64,000 bases of DNA from Chromatiales bacterium (GCA_024234935.1 JACKNI010000001.1:124001-188000), one strand, 5' to 3'; shown: positions 7,478 through 16,189, counted from the first letter of the stretch. Numbers and translations: made by a program. The notes: generated from the letters alone by a model not told the origin.

Positions 7478-9103
7478 ATGCAACTGAAAAAAACCACCCG
7501 GTTCCGGCAACTGCTGGCCAGCCCGGAGCTTGAATTCCTCATCGAGGCCCATAACGGCATCAGCGCCAGGATCGGCGAGGAGGCCGGTTTTCGCGGCATC
7601 TGGGCGGGTGGCCTGTGCATGTCGGCACAGTACGGGGTGCGCGATTCAAACGAGGCGAGCTGGACGCAGGTCCTCGAGATGCTCGAGTTCATGGCCGATG
7701 CGACCAGCATCCCGATCCTGCTCGACGGCGATACCGGCTACGGGAACTTCAACAATGTGCGTCGCCTGGTGCGCAAGCTGGAACAGCGCGGCATCGCGGC
7801 GGTCTGCATCGAGGACAAGCTCTATCCCAAGACCAACAGCTTTATCGACGGTGACAAGCAGCAGCTGGCTGATGTCGACGAGTTCTGCAGCCGCATCAAG
7901 GCCGGCAAGGATGCGCAGACTGACGACGAGTTTGCGATCATCACGCGGGTCGAGGCATTCATTGCGGGCTGGGGGCTCGACGAGGCGATGCGCCGTGCCG
8001 AGGCCTATCATGCGGCCGGTTCGGACGGCATCCTGATTCACAGTGCGCTCGGCAGCGCGACGGAGGTGCTTGCCTTCCAGAAGGAATGGGCGGGCCGTTC
8101 GCCGGTCGTCATCGTACCGACCAAATATCATGCCACGCCCACGGACGTGTTCCGCGAAGCCGGCTTTTCGATCGCGATCTGGGCCAACCAGCTGTTGCGC
8201 GCGGCAGTGGTCGCCATGCAGGAAACCGCGCGGACCATTCATCGGGAACAGAACCTGCGCTCGGTCGAGGACCGTATCGCGCCGGTCAAGGAGCTGTTCC
8301 GGCTGCAGGGCGCATCGGAGCTGCAGGAGGCCGAAGAGCGTTATCTGCCGAAGCGCCAGGCACGCTCGCGTGCCTTGATCCTGGCCGCGTCGCGTGGCTC
8401 GGCGCTCGGCGAACTGACCGAGCACCGGCCGAAGACCATGGTGAAAATCCGCGGCCGTCCGCTGCTCTCGCATATCGTGTCGGCCTACAACGCGGCGGGC
8501 ATCAAACGCATCAATGTGGTGCGCGGCTATCTGCCGGAAGCTGTCGACCTGCCGGCGATCAGCTATGCCGACAATGCCGACTATGCGGATACCAGTGAGC
8601 TGGTTTCGCTCGCCTGCGGTCTGGCCGGCGATCCCGATGACTCGATGGACCTGTACCTTTCCTATGGCGATGTGATTTTCAAGCGATACATACTCGACGC
8701 GCTGGCCGAAACCGATGACGATTTTGCGATCGTGGTGGATACCGAATGGCACGAGTCGGTAAACCGCGGCAGGGCCGCCGATTACGTCAGTTGCACCCAG
8801 CCGCATTCGCGACGCGCCTTCTATCAGCAGACATTCCTGGAGCGTGCAGCAGAGGATTTGCCCGAGAGCGCGATCCACGGCGAGTGGATGGGCTTCATGA
8901 AGATCTCTGCGGCCGCGCTGCCGCGATTTCGCAACACCGTGGCTGCGCTGGCCGCGGAGCCGGGGAACCGCAAAGCCAAGCTGCATGAACTGCTCACGGA
9001 GCTGGTACGCGGTGGCGAGCGGATCCGCGTGATCTACACCACCGGGCACTGGCTGGATATCGACAGCCTGGAAGACGTGGTTGCAGCGGGCAGCTTTGCA
9101 TGA
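7478..9103 (+). CDS. pepM: Phosphoenolpyruvate mutase fused to a C-terminal nucleotidyltransferase domain
   Basis: A 541-residue bifunctional protein. Residues 1 to about 290 are PEP mutase, which isomerises PEP to phosphonopyruvate, the entry step of nearly all phosphonate synthesis. The diagnostic EDKx5NS motif is present as EDKLYPKTNS from residue 112, after the metal site DGDTGYGN. Residues about 295-541 are an NTP-transferase Rossmann domain with LILAASRGSALGELTEHRPK, which differs from the usual AAGxG loop by a serine. The start ATG at 7478 follows 87 bases of intergenic DNA; an upstream TTG in frame was not used. It is coupled to the decarboxylase by ATGA. Confidence 0.95.
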   Translation: MQLKKTTRFRQLLASPELEFLIEAHNGISARIGEEAGFRGIWAGGLCMSAQYGVRDSNEASWTQVLEMLEFMADATSIPILLDGDTGYGNFNNVRRLVRKLEQRGIAAVCIEDKLYPKTNSFIDGDKQQLADVDEFCSRIKAGKDAQTDDEFAIITRVEAFIAGWGLDEAMRRAEAYHAAGSDGILIHSALGSATEVLAFQKEWAGRSPVVIVPTKYHATPTDVFREAGFSIAIWANQLLRAAVVAMQETARTIHREQNLRSVEDRIAPVKELFRLQGASELQEAEERYLPKRQARSRALILAASRGSALGELTEHRPKTMVKIRGRPLLSHIVSAYNAAGIKRINVVRGYLPEAVDLPAISYADNADYADTSELVSLACGLAGDPDDSMDLYLSYGDVIFKRYILDALAETDDDFAIVVDTEWHESVNRGRAADYVSCTQPHSRRAFYQQTFLERAAEDLPESAIHGEWMGFMKISAAALPRFRNTVAALAAEPGNRKAKLHELLTELVRGGERIRVIYTTGHWLDIDSLEDVVAAGSFA

Positions 9104-10233
9104 TTGAGGCCGGCAGTTTTGTTGCGGCCGCGGCGAAGCGCGGTTTCAGTGTCTACAGCGGCGTGCCCTGTTCTTATCTGACGCCATTCATCAACTACAC
9201 GATCGGTTCGGACCGGCTGCGCTATGTTGCTGCTGCAAACGAGGGCGATGCGGTGGCGATCGCTGCCGGCGCGGAGCTCGGCGGCTGCGGTGGTGTGGCG
9301 ATGTTCCAGAACTCCGGTCTCGGCAATGCGGTCAATCCGCTCACCTCGCTGACCTGGACGTTCCGCATTCCGATACTGCTGATCGTCACCTGGCGCGGTG
9401 AACCGGGCGGTCATGCCGATGAGCCCCAGCATGAACTGATGGGGCAGATCACGCCGCGCATGCTGGAGCTGATGGATATTCCGTGGACGCTGTTTCCGGC
9501 CAGCGACGCGGCGATTGCACCGACGCTCGATGTCGCAGTCGCACGCATGCAGACCGAACAGAGACCCTATGCGCTGGTCATGCGCAAGGGAAGTGTCGCC
9601 GACAGCGCGTTGAGCGGAGCACTCAGGGCACCGGTGCCGCTCAAGGCCGCATCTGTTCTGCGCCGGCCGGCCGTCGCCCGGCGACAGGCGATGCTCGCAG
9701 CAATCCGGGCCGCAGACTCCGGGCGCGATGTGCTGGTGGCAACCACGGGTTACATGGGCCGCGAACTCTACGCGCTCGGTGACCGGGCCAATCAGCTCTA
9801 CATGGTGGGTTCGATGGGCTGTGCGGTCAGCCTTGCTCTTGGTATCGCACTCGCGCAGCCACGCCGACGGGTAATCGCCATCGACGGTGACGGCGCTGCG
9901 CTGATGAGGCTTGGTGCGTTGAGCACGGTGGCTTATGAACGGCCGGATAACCTGGTGCACATCGTGATCGACAATGGGCAACACGAGTCCACCGGTGGCC
10001 AGAGTACGGTGTCGCCGCACGTGGACTTCTGTGCGATCGCGGCGGCCTGCGGCTATCCGGTCGTCGCGACGGCCAGCGAGCCGGGGGAACTCTCCGCACT
10101 CCTCGCCGCGAATTCGTCCGGGCCGCTGTTCATTCATGTGCCGGTGCTGCCCGGTGTGCCGGCAAAGCTGCCGCGTCCGGTCATCACGCCTGCCGAAGTC
10201 GCAGCGCGTTTGCGGCAGCATCTCAGGGACTGA
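9100..10233 (+). CDS. aepY: Phosphonopyruvate decarboxylase
   Basis: A 377-residue thiamine diphosphate enzyme converting phosphonopyruvate to phosphonoacetaldehyde. This irreversible step pulls the unfavourable PEP mutase reaction forward. The N-terminal half has the family GVPCSYLTPFIN and AANEGDAVAIAAG segments. The ThDP-Mg motif begins IDGDGAALMRLGAL near residue 262 and ends at DNGQHESTGGQ, a signature of this decarboxylase. Start overlaps the pepM stop by four bases; three bases separate it from the transaminase gene. Confidence 0.95.
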   Translation: MIEAGSFVAAAAKRGFSVYSGVPCSYLTPFINYTIGSDRLRYVAAANEGDAVAIAAGAELGGCGGVAMFQNSGLGNAVNPLTSLTWTFRIPILLIVTWRGEPGGHADEPQHELMGQITPRMLELMDIPWTLFPASDAAIAPTLDVAVARMQTEQRPYALVMRKGSVADSALSGALRAPVPLKAASVLRRPAVARRQAMLAAIRAADSGRDVLVATTGYMGRELYALGDRANQLYMVGSMGCAVSLALGIALAQPRRRVIAIDGDGAALMRLGALSTVAYERPDNLVHIVIDNGQHESTGGQSTVSPHVDFCAIAAACGYPVVATASEPGELSALLAANSSGPLFIHVPVLPGVPAKLPRPVITPAEVAARLRQHLRD

Positions 10234-10236
10234 TTC

Positions 10237-11352
10237 ATGCAGCAGCGGCCAACGGAAAACCAGCGTCTGATCCTGCTCAATCCGGGACCTGTGACACTCA
10301 CCGCACGGGTACGCAACGCGCTCGCCGCCGGTGACTGGTGCCATCGGGAACCTGAATTCGCTGCGCTGATTCGCGATATCAATTTGCGGCTGGCGCAGGT
10401 GCATGGCAGCCTCGTGCAGGACTACTGCGCCGTCACGCTGGCCGGTTCGGGTACCAGCGCCGTGGAAGCAATGCTTTCGAGTTTTGCCCCCGACCACGGT
10501 GCGACGCTGGTGGTTGCCAACGGCGTGTACGGTGAACGCATGCAGCGCATGCTGGCGGCGCATGGCAAACCGCACCGCGTGGCAGAACACGACTGGACGG
10601 CAGGCATCGACCTGGCGGCGATGGAGAAATGCCTGCAGAGCGACCCCTCCATCAGTCATCTGGCCATCGTGCATCACGAGACGACGACCGGGCGGCTCAA
10701 CGATATCGCCGCCGTCGGGCGGTTATGCCAGGCGCGTGGCCTGACCATGCTGCTCGATGCAGTGAGCAGTTTCGGCGCGGAACAGATCGATGCTGCTGCC
10801 TTGAATCTCGGTGCGCTGGCAGGTACTGCAAACAAGTGTCTGCACGGTGCGCCCGGCCTGTCTTTCGTGCTGGCTCGCAATGATCTGTGGGCCGGGCCGG
10901 CCCCGAACGCCGGCAGCATCTATCTGGACCTGCGCGCCTACTACGCGGCCCAGCACCGCGACGGCTACTCGCCATTTACGCTGCCGGTACAGATTGCATT
11001 CGCACTGCATGAGGCGCTGCTCGAGCATGCCGGGGAGGGTGGTGCCGAGGCGCGCCGCCAGCTCTATCTGGCCCGCGCGCAGCGTATCCACGCCGCGTTG
11101 TCGGTCTGCGGTATTGCGACCTTGCTGCCCCCGGACGAGTACTCCAGTGTGCTCTGGTCATACCGGTTGCCGGCGCATCGCAGTTATGCGGAGTTGCACG
11201 CGGCACTGAAAGCCGAGGGCTTTATCATCTACGCCGGACAGGGTGATCTGGGCCGGCAAATCTTCCGCATTGCGCATATGGGCGATATCCAGGAAGAAGA
11301 CCTGATCCGCCTGTGTACGGCGCTGACCGGAAATCTGGGCGCCCGTCCATGA
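10237..11352 (+). CDS. phnW: 2-aminoethylphosphonate transaminase (biosynthetic direction)
   Basis: A 371-residue class V, PLP-dependent aminotransferase. Typical AEP transaminase segments are LLNPGPVTLTARVRNAL at the N-terminus, AGSGTSAVEAML, HHETTTGRLND, and the PLP lysine in GTANKCLHGAPG near residue 199. Next to pepM and the decarboxylase, and with no phosphonatase (phnX), it is expected to aminate phosphonoacetaldehyde to AEP rather than degrade AEP. The next gene starts inside its stop codon (ATGA). Confidence 0.94.
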   Translation: MQQRPTENQRLILLNPGPVTLTARVRNALAAGDWCHREPEFAALIRDINLRLAQVHGSLVQDYCAVTLAGSGTSAVEAMLSSFAPDHGATLVVANGVYGERMQRMLAAHGKPHRVAEHDWTAGIDLAAMEKCLQSDPSISHLAIVHHETTTGRLNDIAAVGRLCQARGLTMLLDAVSSFGAEQIDAAALNLGALAGTANKCLHGAPGLSFVLARNDLWAGPAPNAGSIYLDLRAYYAAQHRDGYSPFTLPVQIAFALHEALLEHAGEGGAEARRQLYLARAQRIHAALSVCGIATLLPPDEYSSVLWSYRLPAHRSYAELHAALKAEGFIIYAGQGDLGRQIFRIAHMGDIQEEDLIRLCTALTGNLGARP

Positions 11353-12122
11353 GTGCCACCGTGATTGATACGGCCGTCATCCTTGCTGCCGGGCGAGGTA
11401 CGCGGCTCGCCGGCCACGTGCAGGACTGTCCGAAAGGCTTCCTGCGACTTGGTGAGAAACCGATCATCGAGGAGTCCATCGACCGCCTGGTCGCTGCAGG
11501 TATCGGGGAGGTGATCATCGTGACCGGCCACTGCGCAGGGCATTACAATGATCTTGCCAGGGCTCGTGCCGGCCTGGTGCGCGTGGTACACAACGAACGC
11601 TATGCCGATTCCGGCAGCATGTATTCGCTCTGGTGTGCGCGGGATATGGTGCAGGGACCGTTTCTGCTGCTCGAATCCGACCTGGTTTATGAGCCGCGTG
11701 CGTTGCGCTGCCTGCTCGATGAGCCGGCGACTGATGCCGTGCTGCTGTCCGGTCCGACGGGCGCCGGCGACGAGGTGTATGTCGAGGTGCGGGATGGCCG
11801 TTTGCTCGCCATGTCCAAGCAACCGGCGGCCCTGGGTGGCCCGCCGGCGGGTGAACTGGTCGGCATCTCGAAGATTTCCGCAGAACTGTTCCGGCTGATG
11901 TGCGAGATTGCCGGCCGCGCCTTTGCAACGACGCTGCGCTTCGACTACGAAACCGACTGCCTGGTCGCAGCCGCGCGCAAGCGAGCCATCGTCTGCCCGG
12001 TAATGTCCGACCTGGTCTGGGGCGAGATCGACGATCCTTCGCATCTGGCGCGTGTGCGGGACACCGTATATGCAGAGGTGATGCGTCGTTCCGCCGCCAG
12101 CGTTGCAGTGCCTGCCCAATGA
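11349..12122 (+). CDS. pntC: PntC-type CTP:phosphonate cytidylyltransferase
   Basis: A 257-residue sugar-nucleotidyltransferase-fold enzyme. The nucleotide loop AAGRGTRLAGHVQDCPKGF is at residues 13-31, and an ESDLVYEP segment supplies the likely metal aspartate. The YADSGSMYSLWCARD stretch is typical of the LicC/PntC group that activates phosphocholine or AEP with CTP. Placed directly after the AEP transaminase, it most likely makes CMP-AEP. It is ATGA-coupled to that gene. Which substrate is loaded, AEP or a downstream phosphonate, is inferred. Confidence 0.85.
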   Translation: MSATVIDTAVILAAGRGTRLAGHVQDCPKGFLRLGEKPIIEESIDRLVAAGIGEVIIVTGHCAGHYNDLARARAGLVRVVHNERYADSGSMYSLWCARDMVQGPFLLLESDLVYEPRALRCLLDEPATDAVLLSGPTGAGDEVYVEVRDGRLLAMSKQPAALGGPPAGELVGISKISAELFRLMCEIAGRAFATTLRFDYETDCLVAAARKRAIVCPVMSDLVWGEIDDPSHLARVRDTVYAEVMRRSAASVAVPAQ

Positions 12123-12171
12123 TTGTATACAGCCAGCAGTTTTCGCTCCCGACCCAGGACATTACAAGGCC

Positions 12172-12450
12172 ATGAAACGGAAACCCGATGCCGCCATCAT
12201 GACGGTCGCGCTGCTCAGTCTGCTGGGCTTTGCGCCGCTCGCGCAGGCCTATCTGGATCCGAGTACCGGCAGCATGATCCTGTCGGCCATCGTCGGTTTG
12301 TTTGCCACGGCGGCTCTTGCGGTCAAGACCTGGTGGTACAAGCTGAAGTCGCTGTTCCGTGGCGGACCGGACAAAAAGCCGGCCGGGCGCACCGATGCGG
12401 AAAAGTCGCAACCACCGGCCTCCGGAGATGAGGGTTCCCGTCGCAGCTGA
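12172..12450 (+). CDS. Small signal-anchored membrane protein with a YLDPSTGS motif
   Basis: A 92-residue protein. A signal-like segment (TVALLSLLGFAPLAQA) ends near residue 26. It is followed by Y-L-D-P-S-T-G-S, then one transmembrane helix (ILSAIVGLFATAALAV), an aromatic/basic KTWWYKLKSLF segment and a hydrophilic tail. Small proteins with a Y-(I/L)-D-P-x-T-G-S start to the mature part recur near envelope-polymer and phosphodiester-transferase genes, but I know of no assigned function. A weak AAGG precedes the start. Here it sits between pntC and the TagF-like gene, so it may be an accessory of the transfer machinery or a client of the YidC paralogue. Confidence 0.75.
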   Translation: MKRKPDAAIMTVALLSLLGFAPLAQAYLDPSTGSMILSAIVGLFATAALAVKTWWYKLKSLFRGGPDKKPAGRTDAEKSQPPASGDEGSRRS

Positions 12451-12476
12451 GCAGCTGCCGGACCCGCCCGCTGCGC

Positions 12477-13625
12477 ATGGCCGTGACGTTCTTCCGGGAC
12501 TGGAGCGGTTATCGTGCATTCCGTCGCATACCGCGCGACGAGCGCCGTATCGTTTTTCTCGCCGAGAGCGGGCAGGACTGGCATCACTTCGAGCCGGTCG
12601 TCCGCCACCTGACCGACGTCCTCGGCGAACCGGTACTCTATGTGTCGTCGGATCCGGGTGATCCGGGCCTGCATCAGGCGTCGCCACTGATCCGCTCCTT
12701 CTGCATCGGCACAGGGCTCTGGCGGATCTGGTTCTGCCAGTTCCTGGATGCGGATGTGCTGGTCACGCAGATTCTCGATTTCGGCAACCTGGATCTCAAG
12801 CGTTCGGTGCATCCGGTGCACGTGGTCTACATGTTTCATTCGCTGATCAGCACGCACATGGCTGACTACGCCAACTCCTTTGACAGGTACGACACCATCC
12901 TCTGCGCCGGTCCGCACCAGATGCGGGAAATCCGCCGCCGTGAAGAACTGCACAAGCTGCCAGCCAAACAGCTGATCCCGCACGGCTACGGACGCCTGGA
13001 AGAACTGCTGGCCAACCGCCGCGAAGCGCCGCCGATCAGCAGCGATGGCGACATACATGTGCTCCTCGCGCCGTCCTGGGGCGAGGAGACGATCCTGCCG
13101 GTATGCGGTAGCGAGCTGGCGGACTTGCTGATGTCAGCCGGATTCCGGCTGACTTTGCGGCCGCACTACCAGACGCGCTGGAAGATGCCCGAAGTCATCG
13201 ACCGCATCGTGGCCCGGCATGGCGCCAATCCACGCTTCAGGCTGGTGGAGCAGATGGGTGAGAGTGATTCGCTCCACGATTCCCATGTAATGATCACCGA
13301 CTGGTCGGGCGCCGGGCAGGACTACGGCATGGGACTTGAAAAGCCGGTGCTCTATATCGATGTACCGCCCAAGGCGCGCAACGACACCTGGCCGGAACTC
13401 GGCATGGAGCCTTTCGAGTCATATGTACGGAACAGGCTGGGTGCGCTGCTCAAACCGGAGCGTCTGGCAGAAGCGCCGCAGCTGATTCGCGAACTGGTGC
13501 GCGACCCGGCGCGCTTCAGGCGCGAAGTCGCGAAGCTGCGTGAAGAATCGGTATACAACCTCGGCAATAGCGGTCCGGCCGGGGCGCAGGCCATTGCACG
13601 GATCGCCGCGGAGTGCAGACGCTGA
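12477..13625 (+). CDS. CDP-glycerol glycerophosphotransferase-like (TagF family) transferase
   Basis: A 382-residue GT-B-like enzyme. TagF-family transferases move polyol phosphate from a CDP-linked donor onto a growing polymer or membrane acceptor at the cytoplasmic face. The late family motif is visible from about residue 272: ITDWSGAGQDYGMGLEKPVL. A mid-protein LLAPSWGEETILP also fits. With CMP-AEP predicted from the genes upstream, the natural hypothesis is that this enzyme transfers an AEP-phosphate unit. No clear ribosome site precedes the ATG at 12477, and a stop lies in frame at 12429, so the start is moderately certain. Its TGA overlaps the next ATG by one base. Confidence 0.86.
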   Translation: MAVTFFRDWSGYRAFRRIPRDERRIVFLAESGQDWHHFEPVVRHLTDVLGEPVLYVSSDPGDPGLHQASPLIRSFCIGTGLWRIWFCQFLDADVLVTQILDFGNLDLKRSVHPVHVVYMFHSLISTHMADYANSFDRYDTILCAGPHQMREIRRREELHKLPAKQLIPHGYGRLEELLANRREAPPISSDGDIHVLLAPSWGEETILPVCGSELADLLMSAGFRLTLRPHYQTRWKMPEVIDRIVARHGANPRFRLVEQMGESDSLHDSHVMITDWSGAGQDYGMGLEKPVLYIDVPPKARNDTWPELGMEPFESYVRNRLGALLKPERLAEAPQLIRELVRDPARFRREVAKLREESVYNLGNSGPAGAQAIARIAAECRR

Positions 13626-15124
13626 TGCGCAGCTGCGTCATGGTGATTCTCGCCGTGCTGCTTGCCGGGGCGGCGCATGCCCAGGCCATTCGTCTGGATG
13701 GCGACCAGCAGAAGCTGCTGATCAATCCCTACGGAGGCTTGCCCGGCCGCTGGCTCGGTTGCATGGAGCGTTGCGCGGGCACCGACGAGCCAGGTGCCGG
13801 ACAGACCGCCCTGTTGCGCGTTGGGGCCGGCGGCAGCCGCTTCGCCTGGCATGTGCCGGGCGACCCCGAGGCGGGCCGGAAGCTCAATGCGCTGACCTAC
13901 CGTGCCGAATATCGGCAGACGGATACCCACACAACGGTCATCCTGACTTCGCTGGAACCATTCCGCGGCATGCGCCTTGTTCACCGTTATGCACTTGCGC
14001 GTGATGGCCGGACGCTGTCGGCGTCGCTGCAGATGCCACCGGGGGCGGTACTGGAACTGACGGGCGGTGCAGACCTGGTCGGCACACCTTTGCCGGGCTT
14101 CGGCAGTTTTTACAGCTATGCCCGGGCCATAAGCGTCGATGCGGATGGTCAACAGAACCTGAGCGGCGATGAGGACGCGAGCGCAGCCGAGCGCCAGTCT
14201 GTTCCCGGTACATGGGTGGGCCTGCGCGGTCGCTTCTGGACGGTCCTGCTGCAGCCAAAGGATGCGGTACGGGTTTCAGCCGCCGACATCGCCCCGGACC
14301 AGCCGAAGCTCGGCATCCGACGCGATGGCGCGGGCGGCGGCAATCTGGATCTGCAGATCTATGCCGGTCCGGTGCAGGCCACGGAGCTTGGGGCGGTGGC
14401 GCCTGAACTGCGCGGCATGATGTACGCCTCGCTGTGGGACTGGTTGCGCGCGCTGGCATTTGCGATGCATTGGCTGCTTGGCCAGATACAGCAGCTGGTC
14501 GGCAACTGGGGCCTCGCGATCATGCTCCTCTCCTTGTCGGTCAAGCTGCTGATGTGGCCGCTGACCTTTGTCGCCGAACGCTGGCAGGCTGAGGTCAACC
14601 GCACGCAAAGCCTGCTGCAACCGCAACTCACCGCCATCAGGCGCGAGTTCAGGGGCGAGGAGGCGCACCACCGTACGCTGGCAGTTTATGCGGAGCATGG
14701 TGTCAGCCAGTTTTATACGCTGAAGAGTCTCGCCGGTTTCCTGATCCAGATCCCGGTCTTCATCGCTGCATTCGACATGCTCGGTGAGAACTTCGGTCTC
14801 GGCGGTGCCGGTTTTCTCTGGGTACAGGATTTGTCGCTGCCCGACCGGGTGATGGCCCTGCCGGGCGTGCTGCCGTTTTTTGGCGGATACCTCAATTTCC
14901 TGCCGGTGCTGATGACCCTGTTTACCATCGCATCAGCGCGCGTGCAGGAAGAAGCCTCGCTGTCCGCGGAATTGCTGGCCAGCCAGCGCCTGCGGCTGTA
15001 TGCGATGGCTGCACTGTTTTTCGTGCTGCTCTACACCTTTCCGGCGGGCATGGTGCTGTACTGGACCAGCAACAATCTGCTGCATCTCTGCAAGATCCTG
15101 CCGGGAAAGTTGCTGCGCCGCTAA
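13625..15124 (+). CDS. YidC/Oxa1-family membrane insertase paralogue with periplasmic domain
   Basis: A 499-residue protein with a signal peptide (about residues 1-19, ending AGAAHA). Next is a beta-rich periplasmic domain (about 25-255) as in Gram-negative YidC. A 60KD_IMP/Oxa1 domain with several membrane helices follows (about 265-499). Oxa1 landmarks are VKLLMWPLTF, LQPQLTAIRREF, the FLIQIPVFIAAFDML helix and a final FPAGMVLYWTSNNLLH. Where housekeeping YidC has the groove arginine (V-R-G-I-M-Y-P-L-T in E. coli) this has lysine. It lacks the basic C-terminal tail. It is coupled (TGATG) to the TagF-like gene, far from rnpA/mnmE, so it is not the housekeeping copy. Confidence 0.9.
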   Translation: MRSCVMVILAVLLAGAAHAQAIRLDGDQQKLLINPYGGLPGRWLGCMERCAGTDEPGAGQTALLRVGAGGSRFAWHVPGDPEAGRKLNALTYRAEYRQTDTHTTVILTSLEPFRGMRLVHRYALARDGRTLSASLQMPPGAVLELTGGADLVGTPLPGFGSFYSYARAISVDADGQQNLSGDEDASAAERQSVPGTWVGLRGRFWTVLLQPKDAVRVSAADIAPDQPKLGIRRDGAGGGNLDLQIYAGPVQATELGAVAPELRGMMYASLWDWLRALAFAMHWLLGQIQQLVGNWGLAIMLLSLSVKLLMWPLTFVAERWQAEVNRTQSLLQPQLTAIRREFRGEEAHHRTLAVYAEHGVSQFYTLKSLAGFLIQIPVFIAAFDMLGENFGLGGAGFLWVQDLSLPDRVMALPGVLPFFGGYLNFLPVLMTLFTIASARVQEEASLSAELLASQRLRLYAMAALFFVLLYTFPAGMVLYWTSNNLLHLCKILPGKLLRR

Positions 15125-16089
15125 GTCAGCAGATCGCTGATTTTCAGCACCAGCTTGCCCTGCGTCTGGCCGCTTTCCGATTGCCGGTGCGCTTCCTGTG
15201 CCGCGTCGAGGTCCAGGACCTTGATGCGCGGTATCGGGAATGTTCCACGCGCGAAGTGGGCGACCAGTTCGGCGAGCATCGCGCCATCGGGGCGGTGGTG
15301 CAAAAATGCCGTCTTGATGTTCCGCTCTGCGATTTCCGGCATGTCCGGTGGTTCGTTGTTCATGTAGGCCACGACGCCGCCGGTCTTTGCGAGGCGGATC
15401 GCCGCTTCTGCGATGCCATCCCCGAGCAGTGACTCGAGTATCACATCCAGACCATCCGGCTCCTGCACCCTGAGTACCTGCTCATAATCGGAAGTGCTGT
15501 AGTCGATGACATGGTCGGCACCGAGACCGCGCACATAGTTGAAGTTCCTGTGCCGCGCAGTCGTGTGGACGATTGCGCCGAGTCGTTTGGCCATCGGTAT
15601 GGCGACACTGCCGAGACCACCGGCGCCGGCCTGGATGAGCACCGTCTGTCCCGGTTGCAGATTCGCGTACTCGGCGAGCGCCTGCCAGGCGGTCAGGCTG
15701 ACCAGTGGCAGGGCGGCGGCTTCGATGAACGACATCGTTGCCGGCTTGGCTGCAATTGCGGAGGCGTCGATCGGTGCGTATTCCGCGTAAGTGCCGTGCT
15801 GTACAGACCAGCTGAATGCCAGCCCCAGTACCTCATCGCCGGGCTTCCAGTCGCGGACATTTTTTCCCGTGGCGACGATGCGGCCGGCCAGATCCCAGCC
15901 CGGTACGACAGGAAAGGTGCGCGTGATGTATTCCTGCAGTTCTCCGCCGCGCAAACGCCGGTCGATGGGATTGACGCCAGCGGCGGCGACCTGCACCAGT
16001 ACCTGGTCATCGCCAGGCACCGGTATCGGCAGTTCGCCGATCTGCAGAACCTCCGGACCACCGTGTGCTGCGTAAAATGCTGCTTTCAT
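15121..16089 (-). CDS. Zinc-type alcohol dehydrogenase/quinone oxidoreductase-like MDR protein
   Basis: A 322-residue medium-chain dehydrogenase/reductase. The N-terminus MKAAFYAAHGGPEVLQIGEL, the NPIDRRLR segment and the nucleotide-binding GAGGLGSVAIPMAKRLG are typical of NADPH:quinone reductase-like members, which usually lack catalytic zinc. Cysteine ligands of zinc ADHs are not evident. Its stop overlaps the end of the YidC-like gene on the opposite strand. The start at 16089 was chosen over an ATG 21 bases upstream because it begins at the conserved MKA. Substrate unknown. Confidence 0.9.
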   Translation of the reverse strand: MKAAFYAAHGGPEVLQIGELPIPVPGDDQVLVQVAAAGVNPIDRRLRGGELQEYITRTFPVVPGWDLAGRIVATGKNVRDWKPGDEVLGLAFSWSVQHGTYAEYAPIDASAIAAKPATMSFIEAAALPLVSLTAWQALAEYANLQPGQTVLIQAGAGGLGSVAIPMAKRLGAIVHTTARHRNFNYVRGLGADHVIDYSTSDYEQVLRVQEPDGLDVILESLLGDGIAEAAIRLAKTGGVVAYMNNEPPDMPEIAERNIKTAFLHHRPDGAMLAELVAHFARGTFPIPRIKVLDLDAAQEAHRQSESGQTQGKLVLKISDLLT

Positions 16090-16189
16090 GACTGCAAATG
16101 CCCTTATCATTCCCGATCATGATGTTCACCCCCGATACTGTAAAGCCTGCAGCGCGAGGCCCTCGCCGGACTGGCGGCCACCCGATCTA

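Noticed and set aside
10237..11352. AEP degradation (phnW-phnX) pathway
   Set aside because: No phosphonatase or phosphonate transporter is present, while PEP mutase and phosphonopyruvate decarboxylase are adjacent, indicating synthesis.
16088..16189. N-terminal extension of the MFS transporter from ATG 16088
   Set aside because: The 34 added residues are hydrophilic and unlike the family, and the ATG overlaps the start of the divergent oxidoreductase gene.
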